Below are positions 45,733 through 55,280 of a stretch of 64,000 nucleotides of DNA, one piece after another. The number at the start of each line of letters is the position of its first letter. Positions within the stretch are counted from its first letter, which is position 1. This stretch comes from Nitrospinaceae bacterium (GTDB taxonomy: Bacteria > Nitrospinota > Nitrospinia > Nitrospinales > Nitrospinaceae): contig JAHELC010000038.1 of NCBI GenBank assembly GCA_024644405.1, forward strand, positions 181,285 through 245,284, given 5' to 3'. Under the pieces are notes generated by a model. The model was given only the letters and a program-made list of their open reading frames with translations. It had not been told where the DNA came from and did no database searches. The position numbers and the translations under genes are program-made.

Positions 45733-46861
45733 TCACGCGCTCGCGTGGATTTTGACTTTTATATTCGGACTGGCGTGTGTGGCGATCGCTGGACAAAAGC
45801 CGCTGAACACAGGGAAGGTGATCGCCAAAATCCGTTTGCAGTGTTACTCCATTCTGCAACAGGCCATGAAAAGCGAAGAGGCGTTTGTCCGCAGCGGTGC
45901 CGCGCGGGCTGTGGGGGAATCGGAGGATCCCGCCCTCATCCCGCTTCTCGAAAAAGGCGCCAGGGATTTTTATCCCACCACCCGCCAGTTTGCCCTGCAG
46001 GGGATTTCGAGTCTGTCCAGGAAAAAGGCCAGGGCGCTGGGACGCGAACGGCTGGATGATTCCAATATCTGGGTGAAAAGCACCGCGCTGGACCTGCTGG
46101 CGGAGTTGGGTGATAAGGGATCGATTCCTGCCATCCAACCCTTGCTGGAAGCGCCCGACCGCATGGTGCGCCTGGCCGCCGCTTATGCACTGGTTCGGCT
46201 GGGCGAGACGCAGTATTTCGGTGAATTGACCCGCGCTGTCAACGGCGGGGATATCGTACACCGCTATCAGGCCATCACCTACCTCGGCAAGATCGGCGAT
46301 GAGGCCTCCCTGCGTCAATTGAAAGATTTGCTGGGGTCCGACGAAGAACAGGTGCTGTCCACCAGTTTGAGGGCGCTCGGCGAGCGCGCGGATATGGAAT
46401 TGTTCCGGCCGCTGGTGAAGCTGAGCCTTCATGCCAGCCCCACCGTGCGGCGTAACGCGGTGCTGGCTCTCGGTTACCTGCCGCCCAAAGCCGTGAAGCA
46501 GCAGGTGAAACTGATGTGCACCGATCCGGATCCGCTGGTGCAGCTCTCCGCCGCGCTGGCCATGCACCGGTTGAAATCCAGCGCGTGCCTTAACATTTTC
46601 ACGGAATTGATGGAGCATAAGGATTTTGCGGTGCGTGCTTCCACCGCGCGCGTGCTGGGCAAGGTGAACATCCCAGATCGCACACGCCTGCTGGCGGAAG
46701 CTCTGGGAGATCCCAAAACGCGCGTGCGCACCGCCGCAGTGCGTTCAGCCGGGCAGATGGGCGGGCCGGAGGGGTTTCAACTGCTGATCCAGATGATCGA
46801 CGACCCTCTGGAAGTCATCCGCGCCTACGCCGCCGGCAATCTTTTAAAATTGATGAAATAA
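45716..46861 (+). CDS. HEAT-repeat (PBS-lyase-like) protein with signal or membrane anchor
   Basis: About 381 residues. A hydrophobic N-terminus (HALAWILTFIFGLACVAIAG) serves as signal peptide or anchor, followed by nine or ten HEAT-like repeats of about 31 residues (VRSGAARAVGESEDPALIPLL, VKSTALDLLAELGDKGSIPAI, VRLAAAYALVRLG), to the C-terminus. An envelope scaffold is expected. The frame is open to 45596, but ATG 45716 puts the hydrophobic segment at the N-terminus and overlaps the glycosyltransferase end by 17 bases, indicating coupling. Convergent with manC. Confidence 0.85.
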   Translation: MHWKINHALAWILTFIFGLACVAIAGQKPLNTGKVIAKIRLQCYSILQQAMKSEEAFVRSGAARAVGESEDPALIPLLEKGARDFYPTTRQFALQGISSLSRKKARALGRERLDDSNIWVKSTALDLLAELGDKGSIPAIQPLLEAPDRMVRLAAAYALVRLGETQYFGELTRAVNGGDIVHRYQAITYLGKIGDEASLRQLKDLLGSDEEQVLSTSLRALGERADMELFRPLVKLSLHASPTVRRNAVLALGYLPPKAVKQQVKLMCTDPDPLVQLSAALAMHRLKSSACLNIFTELMEHKDFAVRASTARVLGKVNIPDRTRLLAEALGDPKTRVRTAAVRSAGQMGGPEGFQLLIQMIDDPLEVIRAYAAGNLLKLMK

Positions 46862-46887
46862 CCGGGCAATCGTTAGAGGGTCTTGGC

Positions 46888-48315
46888 TTAAGCGCGACCG
46901 TAGAGGTCGGTATACCGCTTGATGTCGTTTTCGTCGAGGATGTTGCCGAGCTGGGTTTCGATGAGGATCAACAGCTTCTTGCCGGGATTGGCGAGGCGGT
47001 GCTTGGCTCCTTTAGGAATGACAGTACTCTCGCGTGCCTTCAGGATCATCTTTTTGTTATCGCATTCCACTTCGGCTTTGCCGGCAACCACCAGCCAGTG
47101 TTCTACACGGTGCTTGTGTGATTGCAGGCTCAGGCTCTCGCCGGGCAGGACTTCGATGCGCTTCAGCAGATAACCTTCACGTTCGTCCAGCGTGGTATAA
47201 CTGCCCCACGGCTTCTGCACGGTGGCGTGGAGTTTCGTTTCCGGACGTTTTTTATTCTTCAGTTCTTCGACCAACTGCTTGACATCCTGCGCCCGGTCCT
47301 TGGGGCAGATCAACAGCGCGTCCGGCGTATCCACCACGATCATGTCCTTGAGCCCCACCGCGCCGATCACGCGTCCGTCCGCCTTGACGAGGGTGCCGGT
47401 GCAGTCGACCTGATACACGTCCTTCGACAACACGTTGCCTTCGCTGTCGATTTTGGAAATGTCATCCAGCGCGCTCCACGCACCGACGTCGTTCCACGGC
47501 ATCGAGGTCGGTACCACCGCCGCGTTTTGCGAGGGTTCCATGACGGCGTAGTCGATGGAGATGGACGGCAGTGATCCGAAAATTTTCTTTCCTTTGGCGT
47601 CAAACACGCGGTAGGGAAATTTGCCTTTCGCATTTTGGAGATGCTGTTCGATTCCCGCCAGCGGTTCGATCACCTCCGGCGCGTGCCGTTGCAGTTCCTG
47701 GCGGATGGCGGATACCTTCCACGCAAAGATGCCGCAGTTCCAGTAAAATTTTCTCTGCTTTAAAAAATGTTCCGCCGTTGCGCGGTCGGGCTTTTCCGTG
47801 AACTGGCCGACCTTAAAGGCGTTGGCCAGGTTCTCCAGATCGCCGCCTTTCAGGATGTAGCCGTAACCCGTCTCCGGCCGCGTCGGTTTGATACCGAGCG
47901 TGACCAGGTAATTTTCCTTGGCCGCGTCCTCCGCCTGGAGCAGGGTGTCGTGGAAAGCATCGGGATCGCTTACCACATGGTCGGCGGGGAACACCGCCAT
48001 GATCTCATCCGGTTGATCCTGAAACAATTCCGCCGCCAGGGCGACCGCCGGGGCAGTGTTGCGTCCGACCGGTTCGGCAATCAGGTGGTCCGGCTTAAAC
48101 CCGTATGGCGCCAGCTGGCTGAGGGTTTGAAACGCGTGCTGTTCGTTGGTGATGATATAAATTCGGTCGATCGGCGTGAGCGGGAGAAGGCGCTCCACTG
48201 TCTGTTGGATGAGAGTTTTCTCGCCCGCGATGTTCAGGAGTTGTTTGGGGTGGCTTTCCCGGCTGAGCGGCCAGAACCGCTCGCCACTGCCCCCGGCCAA
48301 AATGACACTGATCAT
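46888..48315 (-). CDS. manC: Mannose-1-phosphate guanylyltransferase / mannose-6-phosphate isomerase
   Basis: Bifunctional type II enzyme making GDP-mannose. 475 residues, family length. N-terminal nucleotidyltransferase: ISVILAGGSGERFWPLSRES and HPKQLL (pyrophosphorylase signature), FPADHVVSD, NCGIFAWK. C-terminal cupin PMI domain from about residue 360: QKPWGSYTTLDEREGYLLKR, LSLQSHKHRVEHW with metal-binding Gln/His, and GAKHRLAN. Provides sugar donor for polysaccharide, lipopolysaccharide or glycoprotein synthesis. Stands alone; the convergent HEAT and glycosyltransferase genes may be functionally linked. Confidence 0.96.
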   Translation of the reverse strand: MISVILAGGSGERFWPLSRESHPKQLLNIAGEKTLIQQTVERLLPLTPIDRIYIITNEQHAFQTLSQLAPYGFKPDHLIAEPVGRNTAPAVALAAELFQDQPDEIMAVFPADHVVSDPDAFHDTLLQAEDAAKENYLVTLGIKPTRPETGYGYILKGGDLENLANAFKVGQFTEKPDRATAEHFLKQRKFYWNCGIFAWKVSAIRQELQRHAPEVIEPLAGIEQHLQNAKGKFPYRVFDAKGKKIFGSLPSISIDYAVMEPSQNAAVVPTSMPWNDVGAWSALDDISKIDSEGNVLSKDVYQVDCTGTLVKADGRVIGAVGLKDMIVVDTPDALLICPKDRAQDVKQLVEELKNKKRPETKLHATVQKPWGSYTTLDEREGYLLKRIEVLPGESLSLQSHKHRVEHWLVVAGKAEVECDNKKMILKARESTVIPKGAKHRLANPGKKLLILIETQLGNILDENDIKRYTDLYGRA

Positions 48316-48639
48316 GGGATAGGAAATATTTTCGTGGATAGGGTTATCAATTATTTCCGGATCTTCCGGAGTTTTCTCTTTCTAAAAGGGTAACACAGCT
48401 TTTTCCGAAATGTGAAAGGAACGTCCGGCTTTTGAAAGTCGAAGGAAAAGTGAGAAGTTACTATAAATCTGATTTTCGGTGTAAATCCAGAAACCAAATG
48501 CCCGGGAAACCATCTCAATGAGCACTGCTAAATATTCCAGTGGGGCGGACTGAAATAGGCTATACTGCTTCACTTTGCGTGGTTAATTCCGGCATTATGG
48601 AGTGAGCGGGGGGCGAGTCTCTCCAATAATTGAAGAATT
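48316..48639. other. Intergenic region between manC and the ZIP transporter
   Basis: 324 bases without a supported gene. A TATACT-like -10 near 48559 on the plus strand could serve the ZIP gene and a TATAGT near 48462 on the minus strand manC, but neither has a good -35. A 63-codon minus-strand frame here lacks a ribosome site. Confidence 0.3.
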
Positions 48640-49365
48640 ATGGACAATCAGGTCGTTTATCTGTTTCTAATTTTTATTTTCGTCATCACCATGGCGGGCG
48701 GGTGGATTCCCACCCTGAAACCCTGGTCGCAGAAAGCGTTCCGCATGCTCATTAGCTTCTGCGCGGGGATTCTGCTGGGAGCGGTGTTCTTCCACATGGT
48801 TCCGGAAATTTCCCCGATCCTCGGCAGGAAAATGGGTTTCCCCATCATGCTCGGATTTCTGGGCATCTACGTGATGGAAAAATTCATCATGGTGCATCCC
48901 TGCGAGGAAGGGGCGTGCGACTACCACAAGATCGGTCTCGCCGCTTATGTCGGCATCGGTTTCCACAGCATCCTCGATGGCGTGGCGATCGGCGCAGGCA
49001 ATATGTTGAACATCAGCCTGGTGATCCTGCTGGCGGTGACCCTTCACAAGTTTCCGGCGGCGCTGGCACTCAGCAGTATTCTGGTGAAGGGCGGTGAATA
49101 TTCGCGGCAGAAAATTCTGTTCTCCATGTTCATCTTCGCGCTGGCGACTCCCATCGGCGCATTGATTTCGATGAACGTGATGGATCATCTCAGTCCCGAT
49201 CCGATTGGCTTTGCATTGGGGATTTCTGCAGGAACGTTTCTCTATATATCCATCGGCGATTTATTGCCCACGGTGCATGAGGAAGACGAAAAGAAAAACT
49301 TCAACCTGGTGCTCCTGTTCCTTGGAATATTGGTGATGTTCCTCTCCACGGGACTGGAGGGCTGA
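48640..49365 (+). CDS. ZIP family divalent metal transporter
   Basis: 241 residues with seven to eight transmembrane helices. Metal-site motifs of the family: HSILDGVAIGAG in TM4 and TLHKFPAALALS in TM5, where His, Asp and Glu-equivalent residues bind Zn2+ or Fe2+. TM2 has SFCAGILLGAVFFHMVPE, and a short Cys/Glu loop (HPCEEGACDYH) between TM3 and TM4 could bind metal. Imports zinc or iron, or acts as a bidirectional GufA-like carrier. No metal regulator (Fur/Zur box) is recognisable upstream. Confidence 0.92.
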   Translation: MDNQVVYLFLIFIFVITMAGGWIPTLKPWSQKAFRMLISFCAGILLGAVFFHMVPEISPILGRKMGFPIMLGFLGIYVMEKFIMVHPCEEGACDYHKIGLAAYVGIGFHSILDGVAIGAGNMLNISLVILLAVTLHKFPAALALSSILVKGGEYSRQKILFSMFIFALATPIGALISMNVMDHLSPDPIGFALGISAGTFLYISIGDLLPTVHEEDEKKNFNLVLLFLGILVMFLSTGLEG

Positions 49366-49443
49366 CGTTTCTCCCTTCTACCTGTGTATAAGTGTCAAGA
49401 ACTGGGGAAGACAAAACCTCCCCTCAGTAAGGGAAGGACTATT

Positions 49444-49464
49444 TTAGGTCCAGCGTTACGCTGG
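49444..49464. repeat. Palindrome of the AGCGTWACGCT family
   Basis: TTAGGTCCAGCGTTACGCTGG; positions 49450-49464 are a 15-base palindrome, the exact inverse complement (with its flank) of the copy at 34294. It follows a weakly preserved CTCCCC-type element (CCTCCCCTCAGTAAGGGAAGG, 49417-49437), as the two repeat types also adjoin at 34.3 kb. Confidence 0.75.
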
Positions 49465-49494
49465 CTTCACCGCAAGATTTCCTGTCGTTGAATC

Positions 49495-51279
49495 ATGAAA
49501 CGCATCAAAGCTTTTATTCCCTACCTGTACGCCTATCGTTGGGAAATGACGATAGGGATCATCGCTCTCCTGGCGACCGATTTCATCGGTCTGGTCATTC
49601 CCTGGCTGCTTAAAAACTTCATCGACCTTCTGCCGCATAAACCTTCCAGTCCCGAGTTGGCCTGGTATGCGGGAATGCTGTTCCTGGCGGCAATCGGGCA
49701 GGGGGTGTCCCGCTTCGGGTGGCGGAAATACCTGTTCGGCCCGTCCCGCAAGATCGAAGTCGATATCCTCAACAAACTGTTCCAGCATCTGCAGTCCCTG
49801 GATAAAACTTTTTTCCAGAACCAGAAAATAGGCGACCTGATGTCACGCGCCACCAACGACCTGCGTGCGGTGAAGGATTTCCTGGGGTTGGGCCTGTTGG
49901 TGATTCTTGATGCCGTGGTGGTGATCATCGCCGCCGTGAGTTTGATGATTTATATCAATCCGCAATTGACCTTCTATGCCTTACTGCCGCTCCCGTTGCT
50001 TTCAATTATATTTTTTGGGTTCATCAAAACCATCAGTATCCGGCACACGGCCATTCAGGAGAACCTCGCAAAAATCACCTCGATGGTTCAGGAAAACCTG
50101 GCGGGAATTCGTGTCCTGCACGCCTTCGTTCAGGAAGAACACGAAATGAAACGGTTCGATGACATGAACCGGGAGCACATCGCCAAGAATATGGGGCTGG
50201 CAAAATTGTTCGGTATGTTTACACCTTCCCTGGTATTGACGGTTGGTATTGCGACGTTGATCACCTTGTGGGTCGGTGGCAAGGAAGTGATCGCGCAGCA
50301 GATGGCAATCCAATCGGGCGAAGTGGTTGAGAATGTTTTCTCCATCGGTTCCTTTGTCGCTTTCAACGGCTATCTGTTGATGCTGGCGTGGCCGATGATG
50401 GCCATCGGGTACGTCACCAACCTGACACAGAAGGGTCTCGCCGCCATGGCGCGCATCCAGGAGATTTTCGATTGCCGGTCGTCATTGGCCGGGGAGATTT
50501 CTTCCGCATCGATGGAGGCCATTGAGGGAGGGATCGAATTCAGGGATTTGACGTTTGGTTATCCGGGTGAGCCGGATCCCGTACTGAAACATATTGATCT
50601 GAAAATCGAGCCCGGAAGCACGGTGGCGCTGATTGGGATGATCGGTTCCGGAAAAAGTTCATTCGCGCAATTGATTCCCAGGATATTTGACGCAGAAGGG
50701 GGTTCGATTTTTATCGATGGTCTATCGACACGAGAAATTCCATTGGACCAGCTGCGCAGTCACATCGCTTTTGTGGATCAGGAACCTTTTTTGTTTTCGG
50801 CCAGCATCCGCAACAATATTGCCATGGGACGGAACGGTGTGACGGATGAGGAAATCGACGCGATGATTCGCTGTGTTCATCTGACGCCGGACCTGGAACG
50901 GTGGCCCCAGGGGCTGGAAACGGTGGTCGGCGAGCGCGGGGTTTCGCTCTCCGGCGGACAGAAACAGCGGATCGCATTGGCGCGCGCGTTGATCCGGAAT
51001 CCCAAAATCCTGATTCTGGATGACGCTTTTTCCAGCCTCGATATCGAAACCGAAGCGATTATCCTGAGCAATATCCGGAGAATTACTCAGGCACTCACCA
51101 CGATTATAATCACCCATCGTCTCACGATTACCCGACAGGTGGACCAAATACTGGTGATGGAACGCGGCCAGATTGTGGAACGCGGCAATCATGAGATTCT
51201 GATGAAAAATGAAGGGCTGTATCAACGCATGTACACCAACCAGGCGTTGGCTCGGGAAATGGAGATTTTACTGCAATGA
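49495..51279 (+). CDS. Heterodimeric ABC exporter subunit with degenerate Walker B
   Basis: 594 residues: six-helix type I exporter membrane domain (residues 1-320) and a nucleotide-binding domain with Walker A GMIGSGKSS (about 381), canonical signature LSGGQKQR and Walker B ILILDDAF, where the catalytic Glu is Asp (D510). This is the pattern of TM287/BmrC-type subunits that donate a good signature but hydrolyse ATP poorly. Its stop overlaps the start of the partner gene (ATGA). Substrate, lipid or drug, not predictable. Ribosome site weak; a repeat lies just upstream. Confidence 0.94.
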   Translation: MKRIKAFIPYLYAYRWEMTIGIIALLATDFIGLVIPWLLKNFIDLLPHKPSSPELAWYAGMLFLAAIGQGVSRFGWRKYLFGPSRKIEVDILNKLFQHLQSLDKTFFQNQKIGDLMSRATNDLRAVKDFLGLGLLVILDAVVVIIAAVSLMIYINPQLTFYALLPLPLLSIIFFGFIKTISIRHTAIQENLAKITSMVQENLAGIRVLHAFVQEEHEMKRFDDMNREHIAKNMGLAKLFGMFTPSLVLTVGIATLITLWVGGKEVIAQQMAIQSGEVVENVFSIGSFVAFNGYLLMLAWPMMAIGYVTNLTQKGLAAMARIQEIFDCRSSLAGEISSASMEAIEGGIEFRDLTFGYPGEPDPVLKHIDLKIEPGSTVALIGMIGSGKSSFAQLIPRIFDAEGGSIFIDGLSTREIPLDQLRSHIAFVDQEPFLFSASIRNNIAMGRNGVTDEEIDAMIRCVHLTPDLERWPQGLETVVGERGVSLSGGQKQRIALARALIRNPKILILDDAFSSLDIETEAIILSNIRRITQALTTIIITHRLTITRQVDQILVMERGQIVERGNHEILMKNEGLYQRMYTNQALAREMEILLQ

Positions 51280-53069
51280 CGGACTGGGCGGAAGAAAACC
51301 TGGAGGACAAGTACTACGATTGGCCTGTGTTCAAACGTATTCTCGGATATCTGCGCCCGTATCGGATGCTGGTTGTGGTTTCGCTCGTGTTGTTGCTGGC
51401 GGTTTCGATGTTGAACCTGGCCGGTCCCTATCTCACAAAAGTGGCGATTGACGACTACATCCGCGTTCAGCAATTCGAAGGATTGGATCAAATTGCCCTC
51501 ATTTACATCGTGGTGCTGGCCGGCGCGTTTGCCTGTCAGTTTCTGCAATACATGACCATGCAGTATATCGGCCAGAAGGTGATGTTCGACCTGCGAACCG
51601 AGGTGTTCGCGCATCTGCACAAGATGTCTTTCCGGTTTTTTGACCGCAATCCCATCGGTAAAATGATGACCCGCACGGTCAACGACGTCGAAGTGCTGAA
51701 TGAAATGCTGACCTCCGGACTGATTCTGGTGTTCAGCGATTTGTTTACGCTGGTCGGGATTTTTCTGATGCTGGCGTGGCTGGACTGGAGATTGATGCTC
51801 ATGGTGTGCGCGGTCTTTCCTTTTTTGTATCTGGCCACGCAGGCCTATCGGGTACGGGCGCGGGATGCCCTTCGCAAAAACCGCGCGCATGTCACCACCC
51901 TCAATTCCGCACTGGAAGAAAACCTTTCCGGAATGACGACGGTGCAATTATTCAATCAGGAAGATGCGCAGTACCGGAAGTTCACGCAAATCAACCGGGA
52001 CAAACTTCGTGAGGATTTGCGATCGATTCATTACAATTCGGTTTACCTGCCTTCCATCGATGTCTTCAGCGCCATTGGGATGGGTTTGGTGATCTGGTAC
52101 GGCGGCGGCCGGTTCGTGCAGGAGGAGGTGCAACTGGGAGTCCTGGTGGCTTTTCTCATGTATCTGCAGAAATTTTTCGAACCCATTCGCGACATGGCGG
52201 AAAAATTCAATATCATTCAAACGGCAATGGCCTCCTCCGAAAGGATATTCGAATTGCTGGACAAACCGGAAGAACTGCCCAACCCGGAACGTCCGCAGGC
52301 TGTTTCAAATATTGCAGGCAACATCGAATTTCAAAACGTCTGGTTCGCCTACAATGGGGACGACTATGTTTTGCAGGATGTGAGTTTCTCGTTAAAAGAA
52401 GGAGAAAGTCTGGCAATCGTCGGCGCTACCGGGTCCGGCAAGTCCACTGTGATCAATACGCTGCTTCGATTTTACGATATTCAAAAAGGACGGATACTTA
52501 TCGACGGGGTTTCCCTGCAGGAAATGAACAAACAGGATCTGCGCCGTCAGATGGCGCTGGTTCAGCAGGATGTGTTTCTGTTTTCGCGGAATATCATGGA
52601 CAACATCCGACTGGGCAACACGTCGCTGGGGCTCGAAGAGGTCGAGTCCGTCGCTCAGTCGGTGCACTCGCACCACTTCATCAACAATCTTCCGTTTAAA
52701 TATGAGCAGGAGTTGATCGAGCGCGGCAGCAGCCTCTCCATGGGACAGCGGCAGTTGCTTTCATTTGCGCGGGCGCTGGCGTCTGATCCGCGAATTCTGA
52801 TTCTCGACGAAGCCACCTCCAGCGTCGATACTGAAACGGAGCGGCAGATCCAGAATGCCATCCAGGAACTGATGGAAGGGCGGACCTCGATCATTATCGC
52901 GCACCGTTTATCCACACTGAAAACCGTGGACAAGGTGCTGGTGTTGAAACAGGGCAGGGTTCAGGAATTCGGTACCCGGCAGGAACTTCTTCGCAACCAG
53001 GGAACGTATTACAATTTGCTCAAACTTCAAATGGAACTTGCCCAGCAGAATCCCGGCCCCTCCCGCTAA
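51276..53069 (+). CDS. Heterodimeric ABC exporter subunit with catalytic Walker B
   Basis: 597 residues, membrane domain with six helices (to about 330), then an ATPase domain: Walker A GATGSGKST, degenerate signature SLSMGQRQLL (Met for Gly), and intact Walker B ILILDEATSS with Glu512, H-loop IIAHRLST. Complements the upstream subunit: the canonical ATP site forms from this Walker A/B and the partner's LSGGQ, the degenerate site from the reverse pair, as in TM288. Translational coupling through a 4-base overlap. Confidence 0.95.
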   Translation: MTDWAEENLEDKYYDWPVFKRILGYLRPYRMLVVVSLVLLLAVSMLNLAGPYLTKVAIDDYIRVQQFEGLDQIALIYIVVLAGAFACQFLQYMTMQYIGQKVMFDLRTEVFAHLHKMSFRFFDRNPIGKMMTRTVNDVEVLNEMLTSGLILVFSDLFTLVGIFLMLAWLDWRLMLMVCAVFPFLYLATQAYRVRARDALRKNRAHVTTLNSALEENLSGMTTVQLFNQEDAQYRKFTQINRDKLREDLRSIHYNSVYLPSIDVFSAIGMGLVIWYGGGRFVQEEVQLGVLVAFLMYLQKFFEPIRDMAEKFNIIQTAMASSERIFELLDKPEELPNPERPQAVSNIAGNIEFQNVWFAYNGDDYVLQDVSFSLKEGESLAIVGATGSGKSTVINTLLRFYDIQKGRILIDGVSLQEMNKQDLRRQMALVQQDVFLFSRNIMDNIRLGNTSLGLEEVESVAQSVHSHHFINNLPFKYEQELIERGSSLSMGQRQLLSFARALASDPRILILDEATSSVDTETERQIQNAIQELMEGRTSIIIAHRLSTLKTVDKVLVLKQGRVQEFGTRQELLRNQGTYYNLLKLQMELAQQNPGPSR

Positions 53070-53086
53070 TAAAAATCACCAAAAAG

Positions 53087-53115
53087 TTGCATCTCCATAA
53101 AAATTAGTCTATATT
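53087..53115 (+). promoter_or_regulatory. Sigma70-type promoter of rlpA
   Basis: -35 TTGCAT (53087-53092), 17-base spacer, -10 TATATT (53110-53115), about 30 bases before the ATG at 53147. Confidence 0.6.
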
Positions 53116-53146
53116 TTTCAATAAGTTATAATTTTTGTGAGGTGTG

Positions 53147-53821
53147 ATGCCAAGGCGGATTTGTTATCAGATGCTGGTTCTTGTCGGCGTGTTTTCCCTG
53201 GCGGGATGTGCCGTCGTCAAGGGCACCTACGATGCGGTGGCTGGAACCCTTAAAGGGGTTTATTACGTGACCACCGGCACAGCGAAACTGGCCTATAACA
53301 TCGGTGAGTTCACCTTCAACGTGGTGAAGGCGCCCATCGAATGGTCGCTGATGAACGATGATATTGAGACCATCGACGGTCTGCCGGTGAAAGAAGCCAT
53401 CCGCCAGGGTCGCGTTAAAAATTCCCCTTACAAAGTGAAGGGAAAAATGTATTATCCCATGACCGTCGCCAGTGCCCAGGGCTACAGGGAAACCGGCATC
53501 GCTTCCTGGTACGGCAACGAGACGTTGAATCAAAAAGACGGCCACATGACCGCCAACGGGGAAGCGTTCAATCCCAACGCCCTGTCGGCGGCGCACAAGC
53601 ATCTGCCTTTGCCCACCAACGTGAAAGTCACCAACCTGCAAAACGGCCGCTCGGTGATCGTGCGGGTGAACGACCGCGGTCCGTTTCCCAGCGATCACAA
53701 TCCCTCCTCCGGCCGGCGCATCATCGACCTCAGCTACGCCGCCGCAAAACAACTCGACTTCCATGCCCAGGGCACCGCCCGCGTGCGGGTCGAGACGGTC
53801 CAGCTTGCAGAAGAGGTTTGA
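53147..53821 (+). CDS. rlpA: RlpA-like septal ring lipoprotein (DPBB domain)
   Basis: About 224 residues. Lipoprotein signal with lipobox SLAGC (near residue 21), a spacer of about 90 residues, and a C-terminal double-psi beta-barrel: GIASWYGNE, GHMTANGEAFNP, VTNLQNGRSVIVRVNDRGPF, IDLSYAAAKQL. RlpA cleaves denuded glycan strands of peptidoglycan in some bacteria; the catalytic Asp in VNDRGPF and His in SAAHKHLP are present. No SPOR domain is fused. ATG chosen with GAGG upstream; a GTG one codon earlier is equally placed. Own promoter. Confidence 0.9.
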   Translation: MPRRICYQMLVLVGVFSLAGCAVVKGTYDAVAGTLKGVYYVTTGTAKLAYNIGEFTFNVVKAPIEWSLMNDDIETIDGLPVKEAIRQGRVKNSPYKVKGKMYYPMTVASAQGYRETGIASWYGNETLNQKDGHMTANGEAFNPNALSAAHKHLPLPTNVKVTNLQNGRSVIVRVNDRGPFPSDHNPSSGRRIIDLSYAAAKQLDFHAQGTARVRVETVQLAEEV

Positions 53822-53836
53822 TGTTTTCAGTGGAAA

Positions 53837-54160
53837 TTATTTTTTCTTGAATGGGATGACCAGGCGTTGGACGATGCGGTTGTTCTGGACATGTTCGGTG
53901 AGGATTTCATCCATGTCTTCCTGGTTTTTAGGGGAGTACCAGACGTCGTCGGGATAGACGACCATCGTCGGTCCGTGTTCGCAGGCGTCGAGGCACCCGG
54001 CCTTATTGACGCGTACCTTGCCTTTAAGCCCGCTTTCGTGGACCCGTTTTTTAAGATAGTCCAGAAGCTCGGGTGAACCGCGCGAGGCGCAGCATCCGCG
54101 CGGGTCGTCATCCTTGCGCTGGTTGTTGCAGATGAAAAGATGTTTCTGGAAGCGGCCCAT
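53837..54160 (-). CDS. Thioredoxin-like [2Fe-2S] ferredoxin
   Basis: 107 residues. Cys pattern of shethna-type/NuoE-like thioredoxin-fold ferredoxins: C11 (FICNNQ), C23-C24, C56 and C60 (AGCLDACEHGPTMVVYPD). Such small proteins carry electrons to assimilation enzymes or are regulatory. Last gene of the cysteine operon, 30 bases after cysM, with AAGG before the ATG, so a role in sulfur assimilation is plausible. It ends 15 bases from the convergent rlpA. Confidence 0.88.
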   Translation of the reverse strand: MGRFQKHLFICNNQRKDDDPRGCCASRGSPELLDYLKKRVHESGLKGKVRVNKAGCLDACEHGPTMVVYPDDVWYSPKNQEDMDEILTEHVQNNRIVQRLVIPFKKK

Positions 54161-54190
54161 GAAAACCTTATTGCTAAAGGGTGCAGGAGA

Positions 54191-55189
54191 TCAGTTGTCC
54201 GCCTTCGGCAGGGCGGTTGGGGATTGAGACTCGTAGAATTCCTTAAATTTACTGAAGTTGATGTAGGTGGTGTCGCAACTGTCGGGGAAGACGGTAACGA
54301 TGACACCTTTATCGGCTTTTTCTGCCAGCTCCATCGCAGCGAGCGTAGCGGCGGCAGAGGAATGGCCCACCAGAATTCCCTCTTCCTTTTCCAAAGTTTC
54401 GAGCATATCGTAAGCATCTTCGGTGGCCACACTGATTTTCCCGTCGAGAATCGATTCGTCATAAATCCCCGGCACGATGGACGAAGCCATATGCTTAAGG
54501 CCTTCCAGGCCGTGCAGTTCTTCCGCCGGTTCCATGGCGTAGCATAGAATTTTGGGATTCAATTCCCGAAACTTGCGGGTATTGCCCATGATGGTGCCGC
54601 CGGTGCCGATGCCCGCGCAGAAATGGGTGATCTCGCCGTTCGTCTGTTTCCAGATTTCTTCGGCGGTGTGCAGATAATGGGCACGCCAGTTGGAATCGTT
54701 GTTGTACTGATCCGGCATGAAATACTTGTCCGGATCTTTTTCATAAATTTCTTTCGCCAGGATAATGGCGCCGTCGGACCCCTCGAACGGGCTGGAGCTG
54801 ACGATCTCCGCGCCGTAAAAATCCGCCATCACGCCTTTGCGTTCTTTAATGACGTTCGCAGGCATGACCAGCTTGACCCGGTACCCTTTGATTTTTCCGA
54901 TCAGGGCGTAGGCGATACCGGTGTTGCCGGAAGTGGAATCGAGAATGATCTTTTCTTTGGTGAGTTGCCCGGAAGCTTCGCCGTCTTCAATCATCTGCAG
55001 GGCGGGACGGGATTTGACGGAACCTCCCGCATTGCGCCATTCGGCTTTGGCGTAGATCTCGACGTTGGGGTACCGTTTGCTGATATTTTCAAGGTGAATC
55101 AAGGGTGTATGGCCGATTTTTTTCAAAATCGATTGATCCACGATCACCGGGCAGGCCGGCGCCAGATTGTTTTGATTGATGTGACCCAT
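54191..55189 (-). CDS. cysM: CysM-type cysteine synthase, likely thiocarboxylate-dependent
   Basis: 332 residues, fold-type II PLP enzyme. PLP-binding Lys59 in NAGGSVKSRPA, phosphate loop STSGNTGIAYALI (TSGNTG), and GIGTGGTIMGNTRKF. Gene linkage to a CysO-like carrier and MoeB suggests the phosphoserine sulfhydrylase CysM of the CysO pathway, which takes sulfur from protein thiocarboxylate rather than free sulfide; its long N- and C-termini support a type different from CysK. Alternative: a cystathionine beta-synthase-like or plain O-acetylserine enzyme. Starts 91 bases after moeB with a weak ribosome site. Confidence 0.86.
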   Translation of the reverse strand: MGHINQNNLAPACPVIVDQSILKKIGHTPLIHLENISKRYPNVEIYAKAEWRNAGGSVKSRPALQMIEDGEASGQLTKEKIILDSTSGNTGIAYALIGKIKGYRVKLVMPANVIKERKGVMADFYGAEIVSSSPFEGSDGAIILAKEIYEKDPDKYFMPDQYNNDSNWRAHYLHTAEEIWKQTNGEITHFCAGIGTGGTIMGNTRKFRELNPKILCYAMEPAEELHGLEGLKHMASSIVPGIYDESILDGKISVATEDAYDMLETLEKEEGILVGHSSAAATLAAMELAEKADKGVIVTVFPDSCDTTYINFSKFKEFYESQSPTALPKADN

Positions 55190-55280
55190 ATCAGCTTAAG
55201 ACATCTCCCCGAAGTACCAAAACACATTCAAGGGATTCGTCATTGGTCTTCTAATGATAAACAAATGCAGATGCAGTTAA

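Noticed and set aside
48382..48573. 63-codon frame between manC and the ZIP gene
   Set aside because: No ribosome site, poor composition and no conservation clue.
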